From: an uncultured Sphingomonadaceae bacterium
GTDB taxonomy: Bacteria > Pseudomonadota > Alphaproteobacteria > Sphingomonadales > Sphingomonadaceae
Direction of reading: 5' to 3'
DNA length: 64,000 nt
Assembly: GCA_947488625.1 (NCBI GenBank)
Contig: CANKZR010000002.1
Location: 248,001-312,000 of the forward strand
The notes under the pieces: generated by a model
Database searches by the model: none
The model's input: only the letters and a program-made list of their open reading frames with translations
What the model was told of the DNA's origin: nothing
In this document: piece after piece, positions 1 to 9,060 of the stretch
How positions within the stretch are numbered: position 1 is the first letter of the stretch
Layout: every line of letters starts with the position of its first letter
Position numbers and translations under genes: made by a program

Positions 1-238
1 AGACGAACAGCGGGGGATCGACATCCATCACGCCCTTTACGACGGAAAACCCGTCGAAACCGGGCATCTGGATATCGAGGAAGACCAGGTCCGGCTTCTG
101 CGTCTTGATCGCGCGGATGGCCTCTCGGCCATTGGCGCAGGTCTCGATCACCTCGATATCGCTGAACGGCTCGAGGCGCAGTTGCAGGCCCTGGATGGCC
201 AGTTTTTCGTCATCGACTACAATCGTGCGGATGCTCAT
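1..238 (-). CDS. LytTR-type response regulator, receiver domain (3' part cut by window edge)
   Basis: This is the N-terminal receiver domain of a response regulator; the rest lies outside the window and the piece is too short for the ORF track. The protein begins MSIRTIVVDDEK with the acidic pair D9/D10, and the likely phospho-acceptor is D55 in 'FLDIQMPGFDG'. Its ATG overlaps the kinase stop codon (ATGA), so the two are translationally coupled. Partners of LytS-type kinases usually carry a C-terminal LytTR DNA-binding domain. I infer that here, because the output domain cannot be seen. Confidence 0.88.
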   Translation of the reverse strand, partial: MSIRTIVVDDEKLAIQGLQLRLEPFSDIEVIETCANGREAIRAIKTQKPDLVFLDIQMPGFDGFSVVKGVMDVDPPLFV

Positions 239-1473
239 GCGTTGGCTCCGGTTCGGGGGGCTGGGACGGTCTGCCCGTCACTTCGGGTTCCGTCACTTTG
301 GGTTAGGTTCGCTGCCCCGGTATTGGAAACGGTCGAACGACGGGGAAGTTTCGCCCGCGCGCGCGGATCTTCCTCGGGCTCGCCCTCTTCGTAGGGCAGT
401 TCGATAATCACGGTAAAGCCGCCATCGGGCGGAGTCTCGATTTCAAAACGACTTTGTTCGCCATAGGCCTGCGCCAAACGATCTCGAATGTTGGCAAGAC
501 CAACGCCGGTGGAAGACGGCGTTGCTGCCAGCGTTTCAGCATTGCGCTGCGTGCCTTGCAATCCCGGCCCGGTGTCGGACACGGTCAGTCGCAGCATATT
601 ACCGATCACCTGCGCGGAAAGGCTGATCCGGGCACCTTCTTCCTGCGCCGAGACGCCGTATTTGATCGCATTCTCCACCAGCGGCTGGAGCAGGAACGAC
701 GGGATGCATCCGCGCGCAGCCATGTCGTCCACCCTGAAATCGGTGCGAAGCCGCTCTTCGAAGCGCATGCGTTCGATATCGAGGTAGAGCTTCAGCGTTT
801 CCACTTCCTGCGCCACGGTCACCTTGCCGCCCGGCTGGTTCACCAGCGTGTGCCGCAGGAAGCTGGACAGCCGCGTCAGCATGGCGTTGGCGGGCTTGGT
901 CTCGCCCAGAAGTACCAGTGTGCTGATGGAATTGAGCGTATTGAACAGGAAGTGCGGGTTGAGCTGATAACGCAGCATGGCCAGTTGCGCGCTGGTGGCC
1001 TGGGTTTCCAGCCGCTCCAGCCGATCGGCCTGCTGCTCGACCTGCAGGAAGAAGTTGATGGCGTAATACAGGGCCGACCACGCGCCCAGCAGCGTCATGT
1101 CGATATAGGCCACGCCCAGCATGAGTTGCAGGAAGCTTGTTTCGCTGCCGCCCTGGTACACGTCGAGGGTCCAGGCGTTGACGAAGGCAGAAACCGTCAC
1201 AGCCAACAACAGCACCACGGCAGTGGATGTCCAGGTGACCAGCGGTCGGCGGTTGATCAGGTTGGAGTAGATAACGCTTAACACGGTGCTGATGGAAAAG
1301 CCCGCGATGGCCCCGATCAACACCGTTATCAGGAAGTCCAGCGGTCGCTCGTTGGCGATGGTTGTGGCAGAGCGAAAGACGAGGGCACCGCCCCAGCCCA
1401 GCATCTGCAGGCGCCAGAATGCCTTGTTCTTGTCGGCGAAGAATGGCCTTGGACTGATGGGCAGTACGCTCAT
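235..1473 (-). CDS. LytS/AlgZ-type sensor histidine kinase
   Basis: A 412-residue inner-membrane sensor kinase of the His_kinase (PF06580) class. About four hydrophobic segments fill residues 25-145, followed by a short linker. The phospho-accepting histidine is near H174 in 'LRYQLNPHFLFNTLNS', the diagnostic motif of this class. The ATPase domain follows, with an N box 'VENAIKYGV' near residue 270 and a G box 'DTGPGL' near 306. The last 45 residues are a polar tail with no recognised domain. It is coupled by ATGA to the response regulator downstream. No periplasmic ligand domain is evident, so the signal is unknown. Confidence 0.9.
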   Translation of the reverse strand: MSVLPISPRPFFADKNKAFWRLQMLGWGGALVFRSATTIANERPLDFLITVLIGAIAGFSISTVLSVIYSNLINRRPLVTWTSTAVVLLLAVTVSAFVNAWTLDVYQGGSETSFLQLMLGVAYIDMTLLGAWSALYYAINFFLQVEQQADRLERLETQATSAQLAMLRYQLNPHFLFNTLNSISTLVLLGETKPANAMLTRLSSFLRHTLVNQPGGKVTVAQEVETLKLYLDIERMRFEERLRTDFRVDDMAARGCIPSFLLQPLVENAIKYGVSAQEEGARISLSAQVIGNMLRLTVSDTGPGLQGTQRNAETLAATPSSTGVGLANIRDRLAQAYGEQSRFEIETPPDGGFTVIIELPYEEGEPEEDPRARAKLPRRSTVSNTGAANLTQSDGTRSDGQTVPAPRTGANA

Positions 1474-1552
1474 ACCGCCCCTTATAGTCTCCGCGTTGCC
1501 GCTTGGCTGCTGGCCGGTGCCGACTTTCGGCGCCCGTTCGAGGCGGTTCGCC

Positions 1553-2245
1553 TCAGGAATCGCGGGCCTCGCCTATCGCCGTATTCAAGGTATCCGGCCC
1601 GACAGCGCCCGACAGCACCTGGTCGCCCACCACCCAGGCAGGTGTGCCGCCTACGCCCATGTTCTGCGCCAGAAAGACGTTGTTTTGCAGCTGGCCTTCG
1701 TACGCGCCGGCATTGATCGCAACCCGCGCACGCTCCAGGTCGACACCCGCCTGCCGGGCGGCTCGCTCTATGTTTTCCGCAGAAAGGCTTTCCGCAGCGA
1801 ACATCGCGTTGTGAAACTGCTCGTAGCGACCCTGCTCGGCTGCTGCCAGGGCCATGCGGGCAGCATCGGCGCTGCCTGCCGAAAGAATGGGATACTCGCG
1901 GATCACCACTTTTACATCGGGATTTGCAGCGACCACCTGCTTCACGTGATCAAGGCTCTGACGGCAATAGCCACAGGCGTAATCGGTAAATTCCACCAAG
2001 GTGATTTCACCGTTCGGGTTACCCAGCACGGCACCGGGGAAGGGTGTTTCGAGTTCATCGCGCAGAGGCTCTATGCGTGCCAGCATGTCCCGGCGCTGCA
2101 ATTCCTGCATGGCCTCGGGCAGGATCTCGGGATTGGCGAGCAGATAGTCGCGCGTGTGATCAGGCCCGAAGCCCGAGTAATCCCACGCGGCCGCACCGGC
2201 AAATCCGGCGACCAGGGCGATACAAAGAGTGACGATCCAGCGCAT
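1553..2245 (-). CDS. DsbA-family thiol:disulfide oxidoreductase
   Basis: A 230-residue exported thioredoxin-fold protein. An N-terminal hydrophobic stretch (residues 3-20) acts as a signal or anchor. A helical region follows, then the thioredoxin domain starting at 'GNPNGEITLVEFTDYACGYC'. The active site is C91-G-Y-C94 and the cis-proline loop is in 'GGTPAWVV' near residue 200. The layout resembles Com1/ScsC-type DsbA proteins with an N-terminal extension. It follows the M48 protease by 9 bases on the same strand, so the two are probably co-transcribed for envelope protein quality control. Whether it oxidises or isomerises disulfides cannot be told from sequence. Confidence 0.88.
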   Translation of the reverse strand: MRWIVTLCIALVAGFAGAAAWDYSGFGPDHTRDYLLANPEILPEAMQELQRRDMLARIEPLRDELETPFPGAVLGNPNGEITLVEFTDYACGYCRQSLDHVKQVVAANPDVKVVIREYPILSAGSADAARMALAAAEQGRYEQFHNAMFAAESLSAENIERAARQAGVDLERARVAINAGAYEGQLQNNVFLAQNMGVGGTPAWVVGDQVLSGAVGPDTLNTAIGEARDS

Positions 2246-2254
2246 CGGACCGGC

Positions 2255-3634
2255 TTAGTTGCGATCCCGCTGGCGTTCAAGCAATCCACGCGCCTGCAAG
2301 GCAACGTCCTGCGCGCGTATCCAGTCGGGCGAGCCGGCGGGCAGGCCGTTTTCCGCTGCCTGCGCATTCATCAGCGCGGCCTGCGCATTGCCTTGCATGA
2401 TCAGCTGCTCGGCGCTGGCCAGTCGCGCGCGCGGAATGTCGCCCCGCTGGCCGTAGACCACACCCAGCTGATACCACGCGAACGGGTTTTCGCGATCCCT
2501 GCCTACTGCCGCGCGCAGCACGCTTTCGGCCTCGTCGAGGTACTCCGGATCTTCGGTAGCGATCAGCGCATGGCCCAGGCTGGACGCGATCAGCGGGTTC
2601 GACCCGGTAAGCTGGGTAGCCTTGCGCAGCGGAGGCAAGGCTTCCTCGACCCGTCCGGACTCCAGCAGGATCTGCCCTTTCAGTTCGAGAAAATAGGGAT
2701 CGTCCGGATCCATCGCGATCAGGGCGTTCACCTCCTGCAGCGCATCGTCAATGCGGGCGGACTGGTGGTAGGCATAGGCACGGGCATAGCGTGCGGGGGC
2801 GCCGGTCATATAGGTTGGGTAGGCGGTCAGCGTGCGTTCCGGCGTGGCGAGGTATCCGAACAGCTTGGCCTTGGCCCGCTGAAAACGCGCCTCCAGTTCG
2901 GGATCGGTAGGGGTATCCCACGCGGGGTCCACCACGTATTCCTCCTGCAGGCGAGCGATGCGATTGCCCGAGAGCGGGTGCGTGCGGGAATATTCGCGGT
3001 CCTGATCCTGGCTGATGTTGCGGCGAAATTCGTAGCTTTCCAGCTTTTCGAAGAAGGCAAGGCTGCCGCGTCCGCTGACCCCGGCATCGGAAAGATACTG
3101 CGCACCTGCCGCATCGGCGCTGGCTTCCTGCACGCGGCTGAAGGCGAGGAAACTGCCCATCGCCGCCTGCTGCCCTGCCGCCATGACGCCCATTGCGGCC
3201 TCGCCGCCGCCGGCAAGGGCTGCGCCCACCGCGAGAAGGGTGGTGAGCAGGCTTATTCTCGAGGCGTTGCCCACGCCTTCGGAAAAGCGATTGATATGGC
3301 CGCCGGTGATATGGCCCAGTTCATGCGCCAGCACGCCTTCCACCTCGTTGGCGTGATCGGCGGCGTTGATCAGGCCGGAATGCACGAAGATACGCTGTCC
3401 GCCCGCGACAAAGGCGTTGATGGAGCCATCGTTCACAAGCACGATTTCGACCGCGCCTTCGCCGAGGCCCGCCGCCTCTGCCAGCGGATCGACCATGTCC
3501 TGCAGCAATGCTTCTGTTTCCGCATCACGCAGAACGCTGATGCTTTGCGCCATGACGGGCTGCGCAGTCAGCGTCAGAGCGGCGAAGACGGCCAGCAGCC
3601 GGGCAACAAGAGTCTTGAGCTTGAGCATATACAA
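2255..3634 (-). CDS. M48-family zinc metalloprotease with C-terminal TPR repeats (BepA/YfgC-like)
   Basis: A 459-residue exported protease. The signal peptide ends near 'QPVMAQ' (residue 30). The zinc motif HELGH is at residues 104-108, and the third ligand is probably the Glu in 'RVQEASADAAGA'. A glycine- and alanine-rich hydrophobic loop lies between them. Residues 280-450 hold tetratricopeptide-like repeats, for example 'PYFLELKGQILLESGRVEEA'. This is the architecture of BepA, a periplasmic protease/chaperone of outer-membrane proteins. The start may be the first Met or Met3; both give a good signal peptide. It heads a likely operon with the DsbA-like gene. Confidence 0.9.
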   Translation of the reverse strand: MYMLKLKTLVARLLAVFAALTLTAQPVMAQSISVLRDAETEALLQDMVDPLAEAAGLGEGAVEIVLVNDGSINAFVAGGQRIFVHSGLINAADHANEVEGVLAHELGHITGGHINRFSEGVGNASRISLLTTLLAVGAALAGGGEAAMGVMAAGQQAAMGSFLAFSRVQEASADAAGAQYLSDAGVSGRGSLAFFEKLESYEFRRNISQDQDREYSRTHPLSGNRIARLQEEYVVDPAWDTPTDPELEARFQRAKAKLFGYLATPERTLTAYPTYMTGAPARYARAYAYHQSARIDDALQEVNALIAMDPDDPYFLELKGQILLESGRVEEALPPLRKATQLTGSNPLIASSLGHALIATEDPEYLDEAESVLRAAVGRDRENPFAWYQLGVVYGQRGDIPRARLASAEQLIMQGNAQAALMNAQAAENGLPAGSPDWIRAQDVALQARGLLERQRDRN

Positions 3635-3678
3635 GGCCGCAGCCTAGCGGTTCGCGCCATGAACCGGAACTGAAGAAA

Positions 3679-4824
3679 TCAGCCTTGCGGAATGGTGTCG
3701 GAGGCGGGGTCGCTCTCCGCGCCTTCTACATTGTCATCCACGCGATCTACGGCCTTTACGATCTGCTGCGTTTCTCCGCTGGGGGTGAAACCGTTGGCGC
3801 GCAGGAAATCCAGGCCCGTGGCATAGTCCTCTCCCATCCACAGCGGAATGCCGCTTTCGCGTATGATGCCGATGCTGGCTTCCTCTTCCGGCGTGAACCC
3901 TTCGGTGGAAACGGTGCGCATGAAAACTGCGGCGATCTGCTTGGGAAAGCGCTCCACGACATGGGCGAAGGCCGGAAAGTCGCCTTGCGTGTCGTCGCCG
4001 ATCAGGGCGAATTTCATGTCCGGATACATCTCCAGAATCTGGGCAATCGCATCGGTCTTGTGGCTTCCGTGGCTGGATTTTCCGAAAGTCTGCCGGTTCA
4101 GGCCCCAGTCGCGCAATTTGATCGGGCCAAGCGGAAGCCCGCGCATCCGCTGAAATGCGACGAGATAGGAAAACAGGTTCCACGGGCTGGATGACACGTA
4201 GAAGAAGGGCCGCTTCGTGGCGGCCATGTGCTCTTTTGCCAGTTTGCGACCGTCAGGGGAATCGCGCTGACCGAGCGCATTGTAGAAAGTGTCTGCCCCC
4301 GGCACGATCGTGCGCTGGTCGGGCATCTGCGCGAAAACGCGCTTCCAGTTTTTGGCCGCCGAGCGGATGCCGCCCGTTATACCGGTTTCGATGATCGTGT
4401 CGTCGATATCGGAGATCACGGCGAGCCGACCGTCGGTTCCCGGTACCAGAACGTGCGCATCGACCTGCTGTGCACCATTATTGGTGTCCCAGCGCAATTG
4501 CGCAACTTCCCACGTTGGATGTTTCGGCAGGTCCCATTCCGGCGAGAGCGGCACATCGAAATGCACGAAGCCTTCGCTGTCGCTGCGCGCCTTGCATTCC
4601 AGCAAGGGACCATCATCACCTTCGACAACAAGGGACACTTCCACGCCTTCGACCTCGTGGCTGATGAACTGGCCGAGCATCGTGCCGATGGCAGCAATGC
4701 CGGTCTGCTTTTCGAATTTCACATCGGCAACGCGCAGGGCGCGTGCGGAGAGGACCAGCCAGGAACGGCTGCGATGGCCGAAATAGGGCTGGATGCGAAG
4801 CGGCCGGGTCGGGAAAAGAGGCAT
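3679..4824 (-). CDS. App1-family (DUF2183) phosphatidate phosphatase-like protein
   Basis: A 381-residue HAD-like protein. The first ~130 residues are a beta-rich N-terminal region. The catalytic DxDxT-type motif follows as 'ISDIDDTIIETG' (residues 137-148), then 'SSSPWN' near 211 and 'IGDDTQGD' near 275, matching motifs I, II and IV of the DUF2183 catalytic domain. In yeast the family member App1 dephosphorylates phosphatidic acid; the bacterial substrate is inferred from that. No signal peptide is evident. It stands alone, 44 bases after the M48 gene start, on the same strand as its neighbours. Confidence 0.85.
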   Translation of the reverse strand: MPLFPTRPLRIQPYFGHRSRSWLVLSARALRVADVKFEKQTGIAAIGTMLGQFISHEVEGVEVSLVVEGDDGPLLECKARSDSEGFVHFDVPLSPEWDLPKHPTWEVAQLRWDTNNGAQQVDAHVLVPGTDGRLAVISDIDDTIIETGITGGIRSAAKNWKRVFAQMPDQRTIVPGADTFYNALGQRDSPDGRKLAKEHMAATKRPFFYVSSSPWNLFSYLVAFQRMRGLPLGPIKLRDWGLNRQTFGKSSHGSHKTDAIAQILEMYPDMKFALIGDDTQGDFPAFAHVVERFPKQIAAVFMRTVSTEGFTPEEEASIGIIRESGIPLWMGEDYATGLDFLRANGFTPSGETQQIVKAVDRVDDNVEGAESDPASDTIPQG

Positions 4825-4875
4825 ATTCTTCCCAACCCGGCCAACGGAGTTTAGGTTCCAATCCGAAAAGCGGGT

Positions 4876-6279
4876 CTAGTCCAGCAGTTCGCGCGCGGCC
4901 TTTTCGATCATTGCTGCAGTGGCGGGCACTTCGCCCAGCATCACGACATCGCCGCTTTCGGTGCGGCGAATCATGACCAGGCCGAATTCTTCACCCTCGC
5001 CGCCAAGCGATTCGAACCGTCGCGGCTCCAGCGCGCGCAGCTTGCGAACGACCGACTTCTTCGGGCTGTCCGGCTTGGGAGCGGCAGGCTTGCCATCCTG
5101 TTCGCGGCGGAACGCGCGTTCGGCCGCGATGATGCCTTTCAGCCCGCCCTCGGCATTCTTCAGGTGTTCCGACAATGCCCCACTGGCGACTTCGGTACGC
5201 TTCGCCCAGCTGAGGACGGCGGCATATTCGGTGAGACGCGTCTTGTCATAATCAACGCCGAACACCAGCTTCACCACCGGCGTCATCGGAGCGCGTTCCT
5301 GCATGGTCAGACCCGAATCTTCGAGCAATTCCTTGAATTCCTCAGGAGATTCCAGTGCCGCAACGGCAAAGTCGTAAGCGCGCGAGACCGCCTCATAAAG
5401 CGAGGAACGCGTCCGTTCCTCGCTGCTGCGCGCAGCCAGCGCCATTTCCCGCGCAGCCGCGAGCCAATCTGCCAAGCCCATGTCGGCAGGTTCCATCTGC
5501 GTCGCAGAAACGACAGCTACGCTATCTTCCTCAAGGCCCGGTTGCGGCAAATTGGCCGAGAGGGCGGCCGCGGGATTGGCGGGACCATCGGCCCAGTCGA
5601 CAATCTCGTCCTGCGCATGGCGGCGCGGTTCTTCGCTGTCGTCCTCGTTTTCGTGGCCGAAATCGTCGTCGATATCCAGCGCCTGATCGATTTGCAGTAG
5701 CAGTTCGTCAGCGGTGTGCGAATCGGCCATCTCTTTCCAGTTGATGACGCCGTAGATGAAATCGATGGTTTCATCGTCGCTGGAGAAGGGCAGCAATATG
5801 CCGCGATAGAGAATGGTTGCGCCGCGCTGATTTACGAATTCGGCTTCGAAACCGATCGGTGCCTGGTTGGCGATAATCTGCATGTAATGGTCGGTAATGC
5901 GGCTGAGGAGCGAGCGCGCGGGCACATCCGAAAGCTGTTCGATGTTCTCCTGGCTGGCATCGCATTCCAGCGCCAGACGATTGCCGAGATAGGCAACTTC
6001 CGGATTTTCCAGACCGCGCGAGAAATCCAGCAGCACGCTGTTGGGCCCGAAATCGGGTAGTGCATCGGGATCGAGATCGTCGATCGCGGGGAAGTTGCGA
6101 TTGTCGAGCAGGCTGGCCCAGAAATTGTATGCACGCACCTGCATCCGGCGCTCGTCGGTGCCGATCGCCGGCGGCGGAGTGTGGTCCACTGCTTCGTCGT
6201 GCTCGTCTTCCATCGAATCGAGCCCCGGTCCGAGGTCCGCCGTGTCGAGCGCTCCGAAACTGCCGCGCAATGTATCCAT
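4876..6279 (-). CDS. PAS_5-domain protein of unknown function
   Basis: I place the start at the ATG at 6279 (MDTLRGSFGAL), preceded by AGGGAAGG about ten bases upstream, rather than the TTG at 6327 in the track. The protein has 467 residues. The first third resembles the alphaproteobacterial PAS_5 (PF07310) domain: 'AYNFWASLLDNRNFPAIDDL', then 'VINWKEM' at its end. The remaining ~290 residues are acidic and rich in alanine and glutamate, ending in a compact C-terminal segment with a lysine/arginine patch ('KKSVVRKLRALEPRR'). No kinase, cyclase or DNA-binding motif is visible. A sensory or scaffold role is only inferred from the PAS domain. Confidence 0.75.
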   Translation of the reverse strand: MDTLRGSFGALDTADLGPGLDSMEDEHDEAVDHTPPPAIGTDERRMQVRAYNFWASLLDNRNFPAIDDLDPDALPDFGPNSVLLDFSRGLENPEVAYLGNRLALECDASQENIEQLSDVPARSLLSRITDHYMQIIANQAPIGFEAEFVNQRGATILYRGILLPFSSDDETIDFIYGVINWKEMADSHTADELLLQIDQALDIDDDFGHENEDDSEEPRRHAQDEIVDWADGPANPAAALSANLPQPGLEEDSVAVVSATQMEPADMGLADWLAAAREMALAARSSEERTRSSLYEAVSRAYDFAVAALESPEEFKELLEDSGLTMQERAPMTPVVKLVFGVDYDKTRLTEYAAVLSWAKRTEVASGALSEHLKNAEGGLKGIIAAERAFRREQDGKPAAPKPDSPKKSVVRKLRALEPRRFESLGGEGEEFGLVMIRRTESGDVVMLGEVPATAAMIEKAARELLD

Positions 6280-6395
6280 GCCGAAATCGCCTTCCCTATG
6301 TCTTTGTGGCAAAGACACCTTTGGCAATTTTTGGTAAAAAATTTGTGAAGTTGTGCGGACGTTTGCGAGCCGCTTCCCTCACATATCGCAAACAA

Positions 6396-6875
6396 TCAAA
6401 GCATGTAGCGCATGCGGATCGTCTGGCGTTGCGACGCCGCGCCCACTGCAATCGCCGCTTCGGAAAAGGCAGGTGGCCCCATGTTTACTGGCGCGTCATT
6501 CGAAAAGCCGAAGCCTTCGCGCGGCATCATGCCCAGCACGCGGTCTGCCTTCCCGTTGTCGTTTTCGTCATGCAGCAAGGCAATGGCATAGGTGCCGGGC
6601 GCCACGTCCCTGAACCGCAGGGTAGCGGCCTCGCCCGCAGGAACGACAACACTGTAGCCTTGCGCCGAATCCTGGCACCGGGGGAAACGATGGGCATCGC
6701 GCGTCATGCAGGCGCGCACCACGCCATCGTGATTGCGCATGTTGGTAACCTGCACCAGCACCTGCGTGCCCGCGGGCCGTGCCGAGAGATCGCCAGTGGG
6801 CGCAGCCAGCGCCACGGCCGAACCGGCGGCGAAAAGAAGTGTCAGGACTTTGCCAGCCCGCGATCTGTTTTGCAC
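6396..6875 (-). CDS. exported DUF2141 protein (first of two)
   Basis: The track start (6989) runs into the hydroxylase gene. A GTG at 6875 with GGGA about eight bases upstream gives a clean signal peptide (VQNRSRAGKVLTLLFAAGSAVALA) and overlaps the upstream gene by 34 bases, so I use it. The mature part (~135 residues) carries the DUF2141 pattern: 'VQVTNMRNHDGVVRACM', 'DVAPGTYAIALLHDENDNGKAD', and a beta-strand ending 'IRMRYML'. The 'HDENDNGKAD' segment looks like a calcium-type turn. The function of the family is unknown; an outer-membrane or periplasmic location is likely. A paralogue lies at 15766-16251. Confidence 0.8.
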   Translation of the reverse strand: MQNRSRAGKVLTLLFAAGSAVALAAPTGDLSARPAGTQVLVQVTNMRNHDGVVRACMTRDAHRFPRCQDSAQGYSVVVPAGEAATLRFRDVAPGTYAIALLHDENDNGKADRVLGMMPREGFGFSNDAPVNMGPPAFSEAAIAVGAASQRQTIRMRYML

Positions 6876-7555
6876 AATCGATCCCAAAATCGGAAATAGA
6901 GGCCGTAGTTGCAGCGATATTCGTCGTGATGCCGCTGGTGATGACTGGCTGTTATCATCCAATTCCCTACGCGGGAATGAACAAGCCACCTGGGAAACAT
7001 TTCCCAGCCCATGTGATTAGTTACGCCCATTAGCGTCATGATGCCCAGAACCAGCGCCAGCACGCCAACGTGGACCGGTATGAAAAACACCAGCGCGGGT
7101 ATCACGATGGCGCCGGTCACGGCTTCGATCGGGTGGAAACTCATTGCAGCCCACGCGGTGGGCGGGCGGCTGGCATGGTGTACGGCATGGGCGATGCGGA
7201 ACCACTTGGGCCGGTGCATCCAGCGATGTGTCCAGTAGAACCACGTGTCATGCGCGAACAGATACAGGAACAGCGATAGCGGCAGGTACCACAGCGGGTA
7301 GGCGGACAGATCGGTGTAGATCATCGTCCAGCCCAGTTCCTGCCATCCCCATGCCACGATCCCTGCAGGCACGCCGTAAATCGCCGCTGACACGAACGAC
7401 CATGCCATTTCCCGGCGTATCTGCGGCGTCAGGCCGTTATAAAGGCCGGGCCGCACCATGCGCGTGGCAAAGGCAAAGCCCCCGCTGGTGAGCAGGTAGC
7501 GCACGGCCACGATTGCCGTCATGGCAAGGGCGGAAAGGGTAATGGCAAGAAGCAT
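6842..7555 (-). CDS. fatty acid hydroxylase / sterol desaturase family membrane enzyme
   Basis: A 237-residue polytopic membrane protein with about four hydrophobic segments and the histidine clusters of the di-iron hydroxylase superfamily: 'HDTWFYWTHRWMHR' (residues 102-115), 'HAVHH' (about 123-127) and 'HHQRHH' near residue 210. These bind the oxygen-activating iron pair at the cytoplasmic face. The substrate is not defined by sequence; carotenoid, sterol-like and fatty-acid hydroxylases share the motifs. The 3' end overlaps the start of the DUF2141 gene, suggesting co-transcription. Confidence 0.87.
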   Translation of the reverse strand: MLLAITLSALAMTAIVAVRYLLTSGGFAFATRMVRPGLYNGLTPQIRREMAWSFVSAAIYGVPAGIVAWGWQELGWTMIYTDLSAYPLWYLPLSLFLYLFAHDTWFYWTHRWMHRPKWFRIAHAVHHASRPPTAWAAMSFHPIEAVTGAIVIPALVFFIPVHVGVLALVLGIMTLMGVTNHMGWEMFPRWLVHSRVGNWMITASHHQRHHDEYRCNYGLYFRFWDRLCKTDRGLAKS

Positions 7556-7627
7556 CCGCGACGCTTATGCCGTAACGCAGCGCGGCTGGCGAGAGGGTAG
7601 CGAACGTGCGGCGCGATGGCTTCGCTT

Positions 7628-8170
7628 TCAGCTAGCCAGATCGGCACCCCAGCTGTTGCAGTGCGGGTCTGCCGAAACCAGCAGGCGGCGCAGCGAGGTG
7701 CGGGCCAGACGCTCCACCTCCACGCGCCTTCGCGCAGCGGCCAATGGATGGCTGGGGGCAGGGCGCACGATCTCTGCATCATACTCGTCGGCCACGATCA
7801 CGCCGCAGCATTCCGGTTTGAAATCCGGGCTGTCGAGGCAAGCGCGGTCCAGTTCCGGGGGCAGGCCCCAGTAAAACCGGTCGCAGAAATCCAGGTAGTC
7901 GGGCCACTTGCCGTCGCCCAGCAGATCGCCGCGTGCGGTCTTTACTTCCACGATTACGATCTTGCCCTTGGCGTCGATGCCCATCAGGTCCGCCCGTCGA
8001 CCGTTGCGCAGCGGCATTTCGGGCAGTGCCCAGATATTGTTGCGCGCAAACAGGCGACCGATACCCCGGCACACCGCGCGCGAGCGTAATGCGATGGGAT
8101 CGGTTGCAGGATCGGCAACGGAGTCCTCCGAGAGGTCGGATGCGGGGGTCTGGATCAGCGAATCGGCCAT
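7628..8170 (-). CDS. mmcB: MmcB-family DNA repair protein
   Basis: I start at the ATG at 8170 (MADSLIQTPASD) because the upstream 42 codons of the track ORF look non-coding. The 180-residue protein has a nuclease-like core: 'ARNNIWALPEMPLRNGRRADLMGID' followed by 'IVIVEVKTARGDLLGDGKW', which matches a PD-(D/E)xK pattern (D, then ExK), and 'DRFYWGLPPELD'. In Caulobacter, mmcB is LexA-regulated and implicated in DNA damage repair. No clear LexA box was found by eye upstream of this copy. It is probably co-transcribed with the unknown gene ending at 8235. Confidence 0.83.
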   Translation of the reverse strand: MADSLIQTPASDLSEDSVADPATDPIALRSRAVCRGIGRLFARNNIWALPEMPLRNGRRADLMGIDAKGKIVIVEVKTARGDLLGDGKWPDYLDFCDRFYWGLPPELDRACLDSPDFKPECCGVIVADEYDAEIVRPAPSHPLAAARRRVEVERLARTSLRRLLVSADPHCNSWGADLAS

Positions 8171-8234
8171 GCCGCAAAACTGGAACGAAAAGCGAACACG
8201 GTCAAGCCCGCTCCGGTTGTTTTCGGCGCCTGAC

Positions 8235-8630
8235 CTATGCGCTCCTGCGCGGTCCCATCTGCCCGCTGGGTGGCAGCAGGGCCAGCATGCCATCACGCGC
8301 CTTCACGAACTCCCGCCACAGGGCAAGCGCAGCAGGGCGGCAGTCGGCACCGCGGGCGTTGATGGCCAACAGCGCAGAAATGCCCGGCTCCATCACGGCG
8401 GCAAGATCCGCGCAGCCATGATCGGCCAGGTCGCGCTGCCATTTATCGGCGTCGCGAATCAGCGCGGGAAAGTTGCGCACGTCCTTGCTCTGCCTTTCGG
8501 CTTCCAGCCCGGCCAGCATGGCCACCACCTGCCCTGCCTCGCCCAGCGCTGCCCAGCGCATGCTGGTGCTGCTGGCATTGGCGGTAGAGCGCGATTGCAA
8601 GGATCCGAAGTTGGGCGATGGTGCATTCAT
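8235..8630 (-). CDS. conserved-looking protein of unknown function
   Basis: A ~131-residue soluble protein, alanine-rich and probably all helical. I favour the ATG at 8630 (MNAPSPNFGSL), which has a GC-rich GGGG just upstream; the track start is four codons earlier. A recurring pattern 'LALWREFVKARDGMLALLPPSGQMGPRRSA' ends the protein. I do not recognise a family. It lies 64 bases upstream of mmcB on the same strand. Base composition matches its neighbours, so it is not an obvious import. Confidence 0.6.
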   Translation of the reverse strand: MNAPSPNFGSLQSRSTANASSTSMRWAALGEAGQVVAMLAGLEAERQSKDVRNFPALIRDADKWQRDLADHGCADLAAVMEPGISALLAINARGADCRPAALALWREFVKARDGMLALLPPSGQMGPRRSA

Positions 8631-8829
8631 GCCCCGCGCCATAGCGCGGCGCTGGTTGCCAATCGGTTAGCGACATCGGCGCCTTGTCTCATTACGTCGG
8701 GGGAAGCCCGCAATGCAGTGCCTGCCCCAGTCTCGATCCTGCAACCACCGGCGCATTGTCATTCAGCGATACGAGGCACGATTGCGCTTGGCGCGGGCTC
8801 GTGCCATTGCTACGGCGCGCCGCTGTTAG

Positions 8830-8906
<77 letters not shown>

Positions 8907-9060
8907 GCTTTTCCGCCGTTTTTGTCCGTTAGACCGATTTTGCACTCCGGTGTGTTTCCGGTGAAATGGGTAGAACATTCGCGAATTGTCGCGTCGCCCA
9001 GGTAGGTGCGCACCGAGCTCGTCGCACTTGGTCCGCTCTCGATCCGATTGCGGACGTTTC

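Noticed and set aside
1286-3673. 795-residue plus-strand ORF
   Set aside because: It is antisense to the DsbA-like and M48 genes, which have signal peptides and catalytic motifs; its own sequence has no family features. High-GC antisense frames stay open by chance.
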